Below, piece after piece: positions 25,027 to 34,522 of a stretch of 64,000 bases of DNA. Under the pieces are notes generated by a model. It saw only the letters and a list, made by a program, of their open reading frames with translations. It was not told where the DNA came from and did not search any database. Source of the DNA: Chitinophaga pinensis DSM 2588 (lineage in GTDB: Bacteria > Bacteroidota > Bacteroidia > Chitinophagales > Chitinophagaceae). How positions within the stretch are numbered: the first letter of the stretch is position 1; each line of letters begins with the position of its first letter. The DNA lies in assembly GCF_000024005.1 (NCBI RefSeq), contig NC_013132.1:8798001-8862000 (forward strand), read 5' to 3'. The translations under genes were made by a program, and so were the position numbers.

Positions 25027-27279
25027 TCACTCGTCCTCCAGGCGGCTTACGGACTGAATACCATCCAGTTTCTTCAGTTTTTCGAACAGTTCATCCAGTT
25101 CCTCCTTATCGTGTACGAACACCTTGATAAGGCCTTCAAAGAGTCCTTCACGGGATTCGATGGTCAGACCTGCAATATTTACCCGGAGTTCACCGGAAAT
25201 AACGTTGGTGATCTTGTGGATAACTCCCACATCGTCCATTCCCACAATCCGGAGCCCGGTCAGGAAGGAGATCTCCCGGTTCTTCACCCACTTGGTTTTT
25301 ACGACCCTGTGGCCATAGTTAGCCAGCAGCTGAGCGGCGTTCGGACAGTTGGTACGGTGTATTTTCAGCCCTTCACTGGCGGTAATGAAACCAAAAACGT
25401 CATCGCCCGGGATCGGACGGCAACAGTTAGCCAGCTTATAAGCGATCTTATCTGAACTTTCCCCGAAAATGATCAGTTCCGCGTCTTTCTTGGCGGGGAT
25501 CATATGTTTCAGGTGATCTTCAGAAATATGTTCCGGTTGTTTTAAGGCGACTGGTTTAGGCGCTTCCAGTTTATCTCCCAGTACATTGAACTGCTTCAGC
25601 TCTTTCAGGTCGATGTTCTTGACAGCGATCTGGTAATACAGGTCCAGCGGCGAAGGTTGTTTATAGTACTGTACCAGCTCATTGATATTATGCTGGCTGT
25701 TGGCAATCTTCATGTGGTCCAGCTTACGCTCCAGCACATCCTTACCATCCATGGCCACTTTCCGCTTTTCTTCCTTCAACGCATCCTTGATCTTGGATTT
25801 TGCCTTGGCAGTCAGTGCGTAGTTCAGCCAGTCCTCTGTAGGCTTCTGTTTATTGGAAGTAATGATCTCTACCTGGTCTCCGCTGCGCAGCTTATGGCTG
25901 ATAGGCACCAGTTTGTAGTTCACCTTGGCCCCGATACACTTATTACCCACCGCACTATGGATCGAATAAGCAAAATCCAGGGCGGTAGAATTAACCGGCA
26001 ATATCTTCAGGTCACCTTTCGGTGTATATACATAGATCTCTTCTGTAAAGAGGTTGCTCTTAAAGTCAGCCAGGAAGTCCAGCGTATTGGAATCCGGGTT
26101 GTTCAGGATCTCCCTGATCTGGGTGAACCACTGATCAAATTTAGACTCCGTGCTGGCGCTCTGGGCACTGCCCTCCTTATAACGCCAGTGGGCAGCCAGA
26201 CCTTTCTCTGCGTAATCGTTCATACGCTTGGTACGGATCTGTACTTCCACCCATTTACCCTGTGGCCCCATTACGGTCACGTGCAGGGCTTCATACCCGT
26301 TGGATTTAGGATTACTAAGCCAGTCGCGCGTACGCTCAGGGCTGGGATGATAAAAATCCGTAATGATGGAATATACCTTCCAGCAGTCTGACTTCTCCTT
26401 CTCCAAAGGGGAGTCCATGATAATACGGATCGCAAAAAGGTCATATACCTCTTCAAAGGTGACGCCCTTCTTTTTGATCTTATTCCAGATGGAGTGTATG
26501 GATTTCGGACGGCCAAAGATCTCGAAGTTCAGCCCTTCCTCCTGCAATACCTCCTTGATAGGTTTGATAAACTCGTTGATGTAACGGGTACGCTCACGCT
26601 TGGTTTCCTTCAGCTTTTTAGCGATTTCCCGGTAGGTCTGCTGCTCGGTGTACTTCATGGAAAGGTCTTCCATCTCCGATTTGATGTTGTACAAACCAAG
26701 ACGGTGCGCCAGGGGGGCATAGATAAATACGGTCTCCGAGGCTATTTTGAGCTGCTTTTCACGGCTCATACTATCCAGGGTACGCATATTATGCATCCTG
26801 TCTGCCAGTTTTATCAGTATCACCCTGGGGTCATCCGCCAGTGTGAGCAGTATTTTTTTGAAGTTTTCCGCCTGGGCGGTACTCGTGTTAGAGTCGATAA
26901 CGGTCGATATTTTGGTCAGACCGTCTACGATATGGGCTATTTCAGGCCCGAACGCTCTTTCTACGTCCTCCAGAGTGACTTCAGTGTCTTCCACAGTATC
27001 ATGCAGCAGGGCACAAATAGCGGAACGTACACCCAAACCAATCTCTTCAACGCAGATCTGCGCTACAGCGAGGGGATGTAAGATGTATGGCTCACCGGAT
27101 TTCCGGCGCATTTCCTTGTGTGCATCGGCCGCCATTTCAAAGGCAGTACGCACCAGTTCGCGGTCTCCTTTCTTTAAACGGGGTTTGAGCGACTTCAGTA
27201 AAGCGCGGTAATGACGAACGATCTCTTTCTTTTCCTGTTCCTCGTCCAGATTATATTGTTTTACTACCACTGTTTCCAT
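25027..27279 (-). CDS. Bifunctional (p)ppGpp synthetase/hydrolase (RelA/SpoT)
   Basis: A 750-residue long RSH enzyme controlling the stringent response. Domains in order: HD hydrolase (about 45-200, with 'LLHDTVEDTE' at 91-100, so the hydrolase metal site is present), RelA/SpoT synthetase (about 250-370, 'FGRPKSIHSIWNKIKKKG'), TGS (about 405-465, 'VYTPKGDLKILP'), a zinc-finger/helical region ('ANCCRPIPGDDVFGF') and a C-terminal ACT domain (about 665-745). Both activities appear intact. It is monogenic, followed by hairpins at 24821-24965. The start at 27279 is the only good N-terminal Met. Confidence 0.96.
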   Translation of the reverse strand: METVVVKQYNLDEEQEKKEIVRHYRALLKSLKPRLKKGDRELVRTAFEMAADAHKEMRRKSGEPYILHPLAVAQICVEEIGLGVRSAICALLHDTVEDTEVTLEDVERAFGPEIAHIVDGLTKISTVIDSNTSTAQAENFKKILLTLADDPRVILIKLADRMHNMRTLDSMSREKQLKIASETVFIYAPLAHRLGLYNIKSEMEDLSMKYTEQQTYREIAKKLKETKRERTRYINEFIKPIKEVLQEEGLNFEIFGRPKSIHSIWNKIKKKGVTFEEVYDLFAIRIIMDSPLEKEKSDCWKVYSIITDFYHPSPERTRDWLSNPKSNGYEALHVTVMGPQGKWVEVQIRTKRMNDYAEKGLAAHWRYKEGSAQSASTESKFDQWFTQIREILNNPDSNTLDFLADFKSNLFTEEIYVYTPKGDLKILPVNSTALDFAYSIHSAVGNKCIGAKVNYKLVPISHKLRSGDQVEIITSNKQKPTEDWLNYALTAKAKSKIKDALKEEKRKVAMDGKDVLERKLDHMKIANSQHNINELVQYYKQPSPLDLYYQIAVKNIDLKELKQFNVLGDKLEAPKPVALKQPEHISEDHLKHMIPAKKDAELIIFGESSDKIAYKLANCCRPIPGDDVFGFITASEGLKIHRTNCPNAAQLLANYGHRVVKTKWVKNREISFLTGLRIVGMDDVGVIHKITNVISGELRVNIAGLTIESREGLFEGLIKVFVHDKEELDELFEKLKKLDGIQSVSRLEDE

Positions 27280-27333
27280 CAGCTATAAAGTTACAATTTT
27301 ATTGCATAGGATCACATGGCAGGAATGTGCTAA

Positions 27334-28059
27334 TCATTCGCCTCCCAGCTTGCATTTCTGCAACACTTCCCAGGAGGTACCCGTATGCCGCAGCAGATAG
27401 AGATTCCGTACCGGGAAAGCCGCATCAAACGGACGAAGCCGGTATTCTTTCAGGGCCATTTCCAGCTCGGCATCAGAAAGATCGCGGAATGCCAGGGAGA
27501 TATGCGGATTGAAGCCCCAACGGGCCAGCATGTGACTGAAACCGAACTCTTTACGCAGGAATTCAACCATCTGATGATGCAGGTGAGTAATCCCTTCGTT
27601 CTTTTCCACATTGATATACAACACTTTCCGCTTTGAAAAGGAGACGCCTCCAAAGCCATGTAATCTGATCTCAAAAGGTTGGATAGAAGCGGCAAAGGTG
27701 GTCAGCGCAGGACACAATGTCTTTTCCAGCTCCGGATCGGCGGTGAAAGGTACCTGTAAAGTAATATGGGGCAATACCCGTAAGGCCCTCCGGGCGTCAT
27801 ACTTTTCTGCGAATTCCTGCTTCAGGCGGATAATCTCTCTTCCGACTTCTGCATTGGGCAGCAGGGCAATAAAGTAAATCTTACTTTCTGCTCTGGGTAG
27901 TTTTGGCTTTGGAGGATAACGGGGTCCATTGTTCGGACGTGGCCTGCGAAATTGGTTGCCGTTGTGTCTTTGTGTACGGTGAGCACGGTCTTCACTCTCC
28001 GGGCGACCACCATTGCCCTGGCGCTGCTGGCGTGGCTGGTCATGTCTGCCGTAAGTCAT
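27334..28059 (-). CDS. 2H-phosphoesterase (2'-5' RNA ligase/LigT-like) with disordered N-terminus
   Basis: A 241-residue protein. Residues about 1-55 are a low-complexity tract rich in Arg, Gln, Gly, Asn and Pro, likely disordered and nucleic-acid binding. The remainder is a two-His phosphoesterase fold: 'LPHITLQVPF' and 'NPHISLAFRDL' supply the two HxT/S motifs. Family members act on 2',5' or cyclic phosphodiester bonds in RNA or nucleotides; the substrate here is unknown. It lies 31 bp after the response-regulator gene and is probably in its operon. Confidence 0.87.
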   Translation of the reverse strand: MTYGRHDQPRQQRQGNGGRPESEDRAHRTQRHNGNQFRRPRPNNGPRYPPKPKLPRAESKIYFIALLPNAEVGREIIRLKQEFAEKYDARRALRVLPHITLQVPFTADPELEKTLCPALTTFAASIQPFEIRLHGFGGVSFSKRKVLYINVEKNEGITHLHHQMVEFLRKEFGFSHMLARWGFNPHISLAFRDLSDAELEMALKEYRLRPFDAAFPVRNLYLLRHTGTSWEVLQKCKLGGE

Positions 28060-28090
28060 TGTCTTGGTGGTTGTGGGGTTTAAGTCAGTA

Positions 28091-28837
28091 TCACCCTTCG
28101 TTATCTGTAGACGTGGATTCGCTGTCTTTATCTGTACATTCAGGAATATTCAGCCGGACGCCCACATTATGCAGCGTCTCCAGCGCAATACCCGGTTCCT
28201 CTTTAAAATGTTTTCGTAAACGTGTCAGGAATACATCCATGCTTCTGCTGGAAAAGAAACTACTGTTCCCCCATACCTTCAGCAGGATCTCGTCCCTTTT
28301 TACAAGTTTATTGCTGTTTTCCACCAGGTAGCGTAATACCTTCGCCTCCTTCTTCGTAAGCGTAGCAAAAGGTTCGCCTCCGGCGCGTGTCAATTCTTTT
28401 TCTTCGTAATTGAATCTGACGTCATCGCCCAGTTTATAGATACCATCTCCCGGTACATCCTTGGGCAAGGTTCTTCTCAGGAACACCCCGATACGCATGA
28501 TCAGCTCACGCATACTAAACGGTTTTACCAGAAAATCGTCCCCACCTATCCGGAAACCGTGCAGCCTGTCCTCGTCCGTCGCCTTCGAAGAAATAAACAG
28601 GATCGGTATCATACCGTTCTTCTTCCGGATATCCTGCGCCAGCGTAAAGCCGTCTTTCTTCGGCATCAGTACATCCAGTATGCAAAGATCAAAATCGTCC
28701 CTTTGAAACTTTTTCAGGGCTACCTCGCCGTCAAAACAATGCACGACCGCGTACCCTGCTGCTTCCAGCTGCTTCTTAATGATGCTACCATACTGATAGT
28801 CATCTTCGGCAAGGAGAATTTGTACATTACTAACCAT
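28091..28837 (-). CDS. OmpR/PhoB-type response regulator (RprY-like)
   Basis: A 248-residue regulator. The receiver domain (about 6-118) has the acidic pair 'LAEDD', the phospho-acceptor Asp in 'LCILDVLMPKKDG', the Thr/Ser and the Lys in 'LVKPFSM'. The C-terminal winged helix (about 140-235) contains 'LTKKEAKVLRYLVENSNKLVKRDEIL'. The organisation resembles RprY-like regulators of Bacteroidota. No histidine kinase is adjacent; the nearest with an intact H-box is at 48258. It ends with a Ser/Thr/Glu-rich tail. Confidence 0.93.
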   Translation of the reverse strand: MVSNVQILLAEDDYQYGSIIKKQLEAAGYAVVHCFDGEVALKKFQRDDFDLCILDVLMPKKDGFTLAQDIRKKNGMIPILFISSKATDEDRLHGFRIGGDDFLVKPFSMRELIMRIGVFLRRTLPKDVPGDGIYKLGDDVRFNYEEKELTRAGGEPFATLTKKEAKVLRYLVENSNKLVKRDEILLKVWGNSSFFSSRSMDVFLTRLRKHFKEEPGIALETLHNVGVRLNIPECTDKDSESTSTDNEG

Positions 28838-29036
28838 GCGTTAAATTTTATATCCGGTTCAATAGTTGTTAACACACAATGTCATTCCCATGACTCTGCT
28901 ACAATATTGCTGAATAAACTGCTCTTTTTAGTTAATAATTAGTTATCGTGTCAAACTTTTCTTATTTCGATATACTTGGGATCAACATGAAATTGAACGG
29001 ATTGGGTTATCATAGATTACACACTTTCATAAGACA

Positions 29037-29071
29037 ACAAAAAAAATGGCCGCCTGTTCAAAGGCAGCCAT
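29037..29071 (-). terminator. Terminator behind the fucosidase gene
   Basis: ATGGC (29046-29050) pairs with GCCAT (29067-29071), and GCC with GGC inside. An A-run on the left supplies T in the minus transcript. The fucosidase stop is 46 bp upstream. Confidence 0.8.
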
Positions 29072-29116
29072 CTTTTTTGTTAACAGCTTTTCCAGCTGTT
29101 TGTGCACATGTATTAA

Positions 29117-30574
29117 TTACTCTACTGCAGAGATCTGTATTGCTACTGCATGTTGCCATGCTTTCTGCTGCACAGCCGCAGGGATAGTCAGCTGAGTACC
29201 TGTAGCGGTAGCTTTCCAGGAGATTTTCTCCTTCGCTCCCAATACCGTTACTTTAGCGCCTTTCGCTGGTTTCATTCCGTTAAAGGCTACCTGTGCAGGC
29301 AGCTTTTCACCTTCTTCCAGCATATAGATCGCATATACATTACCATTCTTCTTACGGGTAAAACATACCTTTCCATCTTTATAAGGCGCCACTGAACGCG
29401 TACCATAGATCGCATCGCCATTCACCTTCATCCACTCACCGATAGCAGTCATCGTGGTGTAAGCCTCCTCGTGTAACTGTCCATCAGGACCAGGACCTAC
29501 GTTCAGCAGGTAGTTACCGCCCTTCGCTACGATATCCACCAGGTTATGAATGAGCTTATTTACAGACTTGTATTTATCATCTGGTACATATGACCAGGAG
29601 TTTGCCATCGTCATACAGGTTTCCCATGGATAAGACAATGGTTTGTCAGGGATCTGCTGCTCAGGTGTACGATAGTTCTCAAACGGACCATGTACCGCAC
29701 GGTCTACTACGATCAGACCCGGCTGATGGCTACGCGCCATTTTTGTGATGCCTGCCATATCGATATCTTCATTCTGCTTGCTTGGTCTGGTATCAATTTC
29801 AGCTGCCGTAATGTCGTTCTCTTTTTTGTTATCCTGTTTACGTGCACGTACCCAGCCGCCATCCAGCCAGAGGATCTCAATCTTACCCATAGTGGTCATC
29901 AGTTCCTCGATCTGTTTGTAAGTAAAGTCCCTGAAATTATTCCAGCGGTCTTTATACTTATTCACATCATAGTTCACGTGTCTGTCCTTCGGTGGGAAAT
30001 AAGACCACCAGTAGTACTCACTGTGCCAGTCAGGTTTGGAAAAATAAGCACCTGTGTGAATACCTTCTTTCTGGAAAGCACTGAACACTTCTTTTGCTAC
30101 GTTCTTTCTCGGGTCATTACGGAAAGCACTGTTCGGTCCCGCAATGCTGTAGTCCGTCTGTTTGGTATCCCACATACAGAAACCGTCGTGGTGTTTGGTA
30201 GTGAATACTACATATTCCATCCCTGCGCCTTTCGCCGCTTTAGCCCATTTGGAAGGGTCAAATTTGGTCGGATTGAAAGTGGTAGACAGTGCTTCGTATT
30301 TCTTCACATAATCATAGTAAGGAATGCCATAGGGATTGCGCTGTGTCCAGCCTTCATCTTCCGGACAAATGCTCCAGGATTCTACCACACCCCACTGAGA
30401 ATACGCTCCCCAATGGATAATCATACCAAATTTCCAGTCCTGCCATTCGTCCAGTTTCTGCAATACGGCTTTATCCGTTTCAGGGATATAGGGTTGCCCA
30501 AGGCCATGATCCTGCGCATTGGCCGTGGAAAACGCCAGTAATGCACTGCTAAATAATACAAATAGTTTTCGCAT
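29117..30574 (-). CDS. Alpha-L-fucosidase, GH29
   Basis: A 485-residue secreted or periplasmic enzyme (signal peptide to about residue 20, 'STANAQD'). GH29 landmarks are 'GMIIHWGAYSQWG' (about 50-62), 'TTKHHDGFCMWDT' (about 125-137) and the nucleophile Asp238 in 'ILWLDGGWV'. It releases alpha-L-fucose from glycans with retention. A C-terminal beta-sandwich follows the barrel. It starts 2 bp after the GH2 beta-mannosidase stop, so the two form an operon directed at fucosylated and mannose-containing glycans such as N-glycan or plant glycoprotein fragments (inference). Confidence 0.95.
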   Translation of the reverse strand: MRKLFVLFSSALLAFSTANAQDHGLGQPYIPETDKAVLQKLDEWQDWKFGMIIHWGAYSQWGVVESWSICPEDEGWTQRNPYGIPYYDYVKKYEALSTTFNPTKFDPSKWAKAAKGAGMEYVVFTTKHHDGFCMWDTKQTDYSIAGPNSAFRNDPRKNVAKEVFSAFQKEGIHTGAYFSKPDWHSEYYWWSYFPPKDRHVNYDVNKYKDRWNNFRDFTYKQIEELMTTMGKIEILWLDGGWVRARKQDNKKENDITAAEIDTRPSKQNEDIDMAGITKMARSHQPGLIVVDRAVHGPFENYRTPEQQIPDKPLSYPWETCMTMANSWSYVPDDKYKSVNKLIHNLVDIVAKGGNYLLNVGPGPDGQLHEEAYTTMTAIGEWMKVNGDAIYGTRSVAPYKDGKVCFTRKKNGNVYAIYMLEEGEKLPAQVAFNGMKPAKGAKVTVLGAKEKISWKATATGTQLTIPAAVQQKAWQHAVAIQISAVE

Positions 30575-30576
30575 GA

Positions 30577-33147
30577 TTAATTTTTAAATGTATCTCTGAG
30601 ACTTATAACTTTCAGCTGTTCTTTTACCTGTTGTAATGTCAATTCACTGTTTATACGCACGGTAGCTGTTTCTCCCGGCAGCAGGTCAAAATAGTTATCA
30701 CTGAACTGTGACGTCGGATCGTTCTCTAACAGCAGGTAAACATTTCTTGCCAGTTTGCCGGCAGTGATCTTCACAGCTATCGTTCCATCAGCACCCGTCG
30801 TAACGCTCGTCTGAATACCGGGATCCGGCAGTTCCATAGTGCTGGCTTTGGCAAAGTAATACACATTCCGGGTTAATAGCTTACCTTTCTTTACCACTTT
30901 CGAATAGAATATTACCTTTTGTGCATCAAAGCCCTTCAGTAATTCGCTTACAGGTACTTCATACAGCAACTGGCTCTGTGCGGCCTTCGGCTGAATACCA
31001 GCAACTGATTTTTCCCATAATACTTTTCCTTCCAGGTCTGTTAACTGCATTTCCAGCGTCAATGGCTGCTCCTGTGGTACATCCGAGACTACCCAGGTCT
31101 GCAATTTATCATGTACCTCCACATGGGAAACAATTACCGGTGCAAATGCCTTCTTCACAAAATATTGCAGGGCTTTCCATCTGCCATAGTAATCAATGCC
31201 TGACCAGGACGGACCAGGCCAGCAATCATTCAATTGCCAGTATAATGTACCCATACAGTATGGCATAGCACGGCGATGCGCTTCTATAGCGATGCGTATA
31301 CCCTCCGCCTGCAACACATGATTCACATATATCAGCGATGCAAAATCCTTTGGTGTTTTATAGTAATGTTGCAGATAAGTGTTAATAGCGGCATTGCCCC
31401 TGTTGGTACTTTTCTGGTGAGATAACATCACCGGAGAATAAATATCCTGGTCATTCTTTCCGGCAAAACGACGGATGGTATGAATATCCGGGAATGACTG
31501 GAAACCGTACTCACTCATGAAACGCGGTACATGCGTATTAAAGGCTTCAAACCATTCCATACCATGCCATACGCCCCAATAATGATTATCTCCTTTGGTA
31601 AAATCCTGCTTCGTGCCCCAGTTACTAACCGGTGATGAATGGAAATAAAACCTGCCCGGATCCAATGCATTTACTTGCTCCGGCAACAACGATTTAAACA
31701 GTACATCATATCCCTGCTGCAAGGTCTTCCACTGTCCTTCAGTATAACCATAGCCACTCTGCCATCCCCAGTTTTTAATAGCAACAGCCACCTCATTATT
31801 CCCACACCACAAAGCAAGCGACGCATGATTACGCAAACGGGTGATATTATAACGTAGTTCTTCTTTTACATTGGCCAGGAAAGCTGTATCTGACGGATAC
31901 ACCGTACAGGCAAACATAAAGTCCTGCCATACCAGTATCCCCTGCTGATCTGCCAGCTCATAAAACAAGTCCTTCTCATAAGCGCCGCCACCCCATACTC
32001 GCACCATATTGAAATGCGACTCTTTCATATCCTTAAACAGCTGCTGATACCGCTCGTCTGTGACCCTTGGCCGGAAATTATCCTGTGGAATATAATTAGC
32101 GCCTTTCATAAATACCGGCTGTCCATTCACCTTTACATAAAAACTCTCTCCCAGACTATCAAGTGCATTGATCACTTCTACTGTCCGCAGTCCGATATTC
32201 AGCAAACGCGTTCCAACCAGCTCCCTGCCTTCCAATATACTTACTTTCACTTTGTACAGGAACGGTTCACCCAATCCGTTAGGCCACCAATGCCTGGGAC
32301 GCTGAATGTTAAACGGTAGTTCCAGTGTCTGCCGACCAGCATTCAAACCTTTCTCAACAGCCACTGTTTTAAACAAATTATCGGGACTCTCTATACGCAG
32401 GGTATATTTTCCTGCCTGTACCGTTTCCAGTGTCAATGCAGCCTTTATGACAGCTGTCTGGTCTGTCAGACTTTGCTGTTGCAGCCATACATCACTGATG
32501 TTTGTTTTATTCCAGGCGCTCAGTAATGCTCCTCCGCTGATACCGGAAGTAACCAGTCTTGGTCCCCAGTCCCATCCATAATGATAAGGCGCCTTACGTG
32601 CATAGATACTCAAAGGAATATCACTCGCATCATTACCTGCAGGATAGATCAGCCTGTCTTTCAGGAAACGTTCCATATCATAACGAACAGGGCTATGAAA
32701 GAAAACGCGCAACTGATTCTGTCCGCTACGCAGCCATTGTTTCACATTGATCTGGTGACCGACAAACATATTATGCGCCTGCAATACAAGATGATCATTG
32801 ATATAGACGTCTGCATACGTATCGAGCTCCGGTAATTGCAGATCGATCACATCATGCCCGAGCAATGACGCAGATACTTCAAAACTTTTACGGTAAATCC
32901 AGTCCTTTTTATCCACCCATTGTACCGCCTTTTCATTCATGCCCACAAATGGATCCGGTATCAGGTGATGCGCCAGCAGATCGGTATGCACGGTACCGGG
33001 CACAATTGCCTTTCGCCAGATGCTGTCATCTGCATCTGCGAATTCCCATTCTCCGTTCAGTGAGAGCGTTGCTGTTGTCTGCGCATACGTCATCTGCGCC
33101 AGCATACACAGGCATAAGAGTAGTGTGTAATGTAACTTATTCTTCAT
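30577..33147 (-). CDS. Beta-mannosidase, GH2
   Basis: About 856 residues from ATG 33147, chosen because it begins a signal peptide ('LLLCLCMLAQMTYAQTT'); the frame is open for 23 codons further up. GH2 architecture: jelly-roll N-domain ('SLNGEWEFADADDSIW'), immunoglobulin-like domain, and TIM barrel with acid/base Glu in 'LWCGNNEVA' (about residue 452) and nucleophile Glu in 'RFMSEYGFQSFP' (about 546). 'HYGWDWGPRLVTSGI' is typical of beta-mannosidases. It removes terminal beta-mannose. It is first in a two-gene operon with GH29. Confidence 0.95.
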   Translation of the reverse strand: MKNKLHYTLLLCLCMLAQMTYAQTTATLSLNGEWEFADADDSIWRKAIVPGTVHTDLLAHHLIPDPFVGMNEKAVQWVDKKDWIYRKSFEVSASLLGHDVIDLQLPELDTYADVYINDHLVLQAHNMFVGHQINVKQWLRSGQNQLRVFFHSPVRYDMERFLKDRLIYPAGNDASDIPLSIYARKAPYHYGWDWGPRLVTSGISGGALLSAWNKTNISDVWLQQQSLTDQTAVIKAALTLETVQAGKYTLRIESPDNLFKTVAVEKGLNAGRQTLELPFNIQRPRHWWPNGLGEPFLYKVKVSILEGRELVGTRLLNIGLRTVEVINALDSLGESFYVKVNGQPVFMKGANYIPQDNFRPRVTDERYQQLFKDMKESHFNMVRVWGGGAYEKDLFYELADQQGILVWQDFMFACTVYPSDTAFLANVKEELRYNITRLRNHASLALWCGNNEVAVAIKNWGWQSGYGYTEGQWKTLQQGYDVLFKSLLPEQVNALDPGRFYFHSSPVSNWGTKQDFTKGDNHYWGVWHGMEWFEAFNTHVPRFMSEYGFQSFPDIHTIRRFAGKNDQDIYSPVMLSHQKSTNRGNAAINTYLQHYYKTPKDFASLIYVNHVLQAEGIRIAIEAHRRAMPYCMGTLYWQLNDCWPGPSWSGIDYYGRWKALQYFVKKAFAPVIVSHVEVHDKLQTWVVSDVPQEQPLTLEMQLTDLEGKVLWEKSVAGIQPKAAQSQLLYEVPVSELLKGFDAQKVIFYSKVVKKGKLLTRNVYYFAKASTMELPDPGIQTSVTTGADGTIAVKITAGKLARNVYLLLENDPTSQFSDNYFDLLPGETATVRINSELTLQQVKEQLKVISLRDTFKN

Positions 33148-33183
33148 AGTCCACGCTGTTGGTGATTGTAGGTGTATATAAAC

Positions 33184-33191
33184 TATCTTTG
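33184..33191 (+). promoter_or_regulatory. Putative -7 box TATCTTTG for the DUF6728 gene
   Basis: A perfect TAnnTTTG on the + strand ending only 4 bases before the ATG at 33196, with a TTG about 22 bp upstream (33159-33161). It implies a nearly leaderless message. Confidence 0.5.
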
Positions 33192-33195
33192 TTTT

Positions 33196-33369
33196 ATGAA
33201 AAGCATCTGGCAACAAATACTGCGTTACCTGTATATAGGCAAAAAAGATCCTTCAGCGCCTCAGGGCCGCTATGTCTCTATGATGCACGGCATGAACCGT
33301 ATCTCCATCATTGTATTTCTGATCGCATTGATAATAATGCTGGTAAAGCTGTTCACCCGTCATCATTGA
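33196..33369 (+). CDS. DUF6728-like small membrane protein
   Basis: A 57-residue protein with a short polar N-terminus ('MKSIWQQILRYLYIGKKD'), a conserved-looking middle ('YVSMMHGMNRISI') and one C-terminal membrane helix ('IVFLIALIIMLVKLF'). The arrangement matches the small Bacteroidota family DUF6728, as I recall it. An ATG exists eight codons upstream in frame, but it overlaps the promoter box, so 33196 is preferred. It diverges from the GH2 gene and converges with lpxB. The function is unknown. Confidence 0.75.
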   Translation: MKSIWQQILRYLYIGKKDPSAPQGRYVSMMHGMNRISIIVFLIALIIMLVKLFTRHH

Positions 33370-33406
33370 GCGGGTCTTGTATAGCCTGTTTCGTACTGTC
33401 TACGAC

Positions 33407-34510
33407 TTATTTTTTCGCTTCGGCATAACTGATTTCTGCCGCCCGGCGACTTGCATCTTTTTCTCCCAGTTTTGTCCACAATGCTGCGTAATCTGCTTTA
33501 ATACGATCGCGCGCCGCCTTATCCTTCAGCAACAAAGTCAGTTCTGTCAGCAGGTTCTCTTCCGTCAGATCATGCTGAATCAATTCTTTTACAACAGGTT
33601 TATCCATCACGAGGTTCACCAGTGCAATATATTTTACCTTGATCAGTCGCTTGGCAAAGAAATAGGAAATAGCACTGCCCTTGTAACATACTACCTCAGG
33701 TACGCCAAACAGGGCAGTCTCCAATGTAGCTGTTCCGGAAGTCACCAGTGCGGCTTCTGCCTGACGCAATAAGGTATAGGTTTGTGCTTTAACAGTAGAG
33801 ACATTCGGATGGGCTCCGATCAGTCCCTGTATAAATGCATCGTCCAGGCTGGGGGCCTGCGCAACTATAAACTGATGATTCGGGAAATGTTTAGCCATGG
33901 TAAGCATGATCGGCAGCTTAACGCTCACTTCCTGCTTACGGCTACCCGGCAGAATGGCAATCACCGGCTTGTCTGACAATGGTGCATCAGCCGGCTTTTC
34001 TTTCGCCTCCCTGATCACCTGTATCAACGGATGTCCTACGTATTCTACCTCGTAATCCCATTTCTTATAGAAATCCTGTTCAAATGGCAGGATGCAGAGC
34101 ATCTTATCCACACTCTGTTTTATCTTCTTCACGCGATTCTCCTTCCAGGCCCATACCTGCGGAGAAATATAAAACACGATCTTATATCCCAATGGTTTTG
34201 CCCATTCCGCAATACGCAGATTAAACCCCGCGTAGTCAATCAATACCAGTACATCCGGCTGGTATTGCTGAATGTCCTTTTTGCAGAACTCCATATTGCG
34301 TAATACCGTACGGATGTTCATCACCACCTCAATAAACCCCATAAAAGCCAGATCTTTATAATGCTTCACCAGCGTTCCTCCAGCCTGTTGCATCATATCG
34401 CCTCCCCAGCAACGGATATCCGCTGCGGTGTCCTGTTGTTTCAATTCTTTGATCAGATTGCTTCCATGGAGATCACCGGATGCTTCTCCGGCGATGATGT
34501 AGTACTTCAT
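33407..34510 (-). CDS. lpxB: Lipid-A-disaccharide synthase
   Basis: A 367-residue family GT19 glycosyltransferase that condenses UDP-2,3-diacylglucosamine with lipid X to make lipid A disaccharide on the inner membrane. Landmarks are 'IAGEASGDLHGSNLI' at the start, 'LVLIDYAGFNLRIAEWAK', 'SPQVWAWKENRVKKIK' and 'ILPGSRKQEV'. Length is normal. It is transcribed leftwards, apparently alone, from a minus-strand TATATTTG box at 34522-34515 which directly abuts a tandem repeat array. Confidence 0.96.
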   Translation of the reverse strand: MKYYIIAGEASGDLHGSNLIKELKQQDTAADIRCWGGDMMQQAGGTLVKHYKDLAFMGFIEVVMNIRTVLRNMEFCKKDIQQYQPDVLVLIDYAGFNLRIAEWAKPLGYKIVFYISPQVWAWKENRVKKIKQSVDKMLCILPFEQDFYKKWDYEVEYVGHPLIQVIREAKEKPADAPLSDKPVIAILPGSRKQEVSVKLPIMLTMAKHFPNHQFIVAQAPSLDDAFIQGLIGAHPNVSTVKAQTYTLLRQAEAALVTSGTATLETALFGVPEVVCYKGSAISYFFAKRLIKVKYIALVNLVMDKPVVKELIQHDLTEENLLTELTLLLKDKAARDRIKADYAALWTKLGEKDASRRAAEISYAEAKK

Positions 34511-34514
34511 AGGG

Positions 34515-34522
34515 CAAATATA
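34515..34522 (-). promoter_or_regulatory. Putative -7 box of lpxB (TATATTTG)
   Basis: A match to TAnnTTTG on the minus strand, 4 bases upstream of the lpxB ATG. The repeat array begins at the next base, so any -33 element would lie inside it. Confidence 0.5.
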
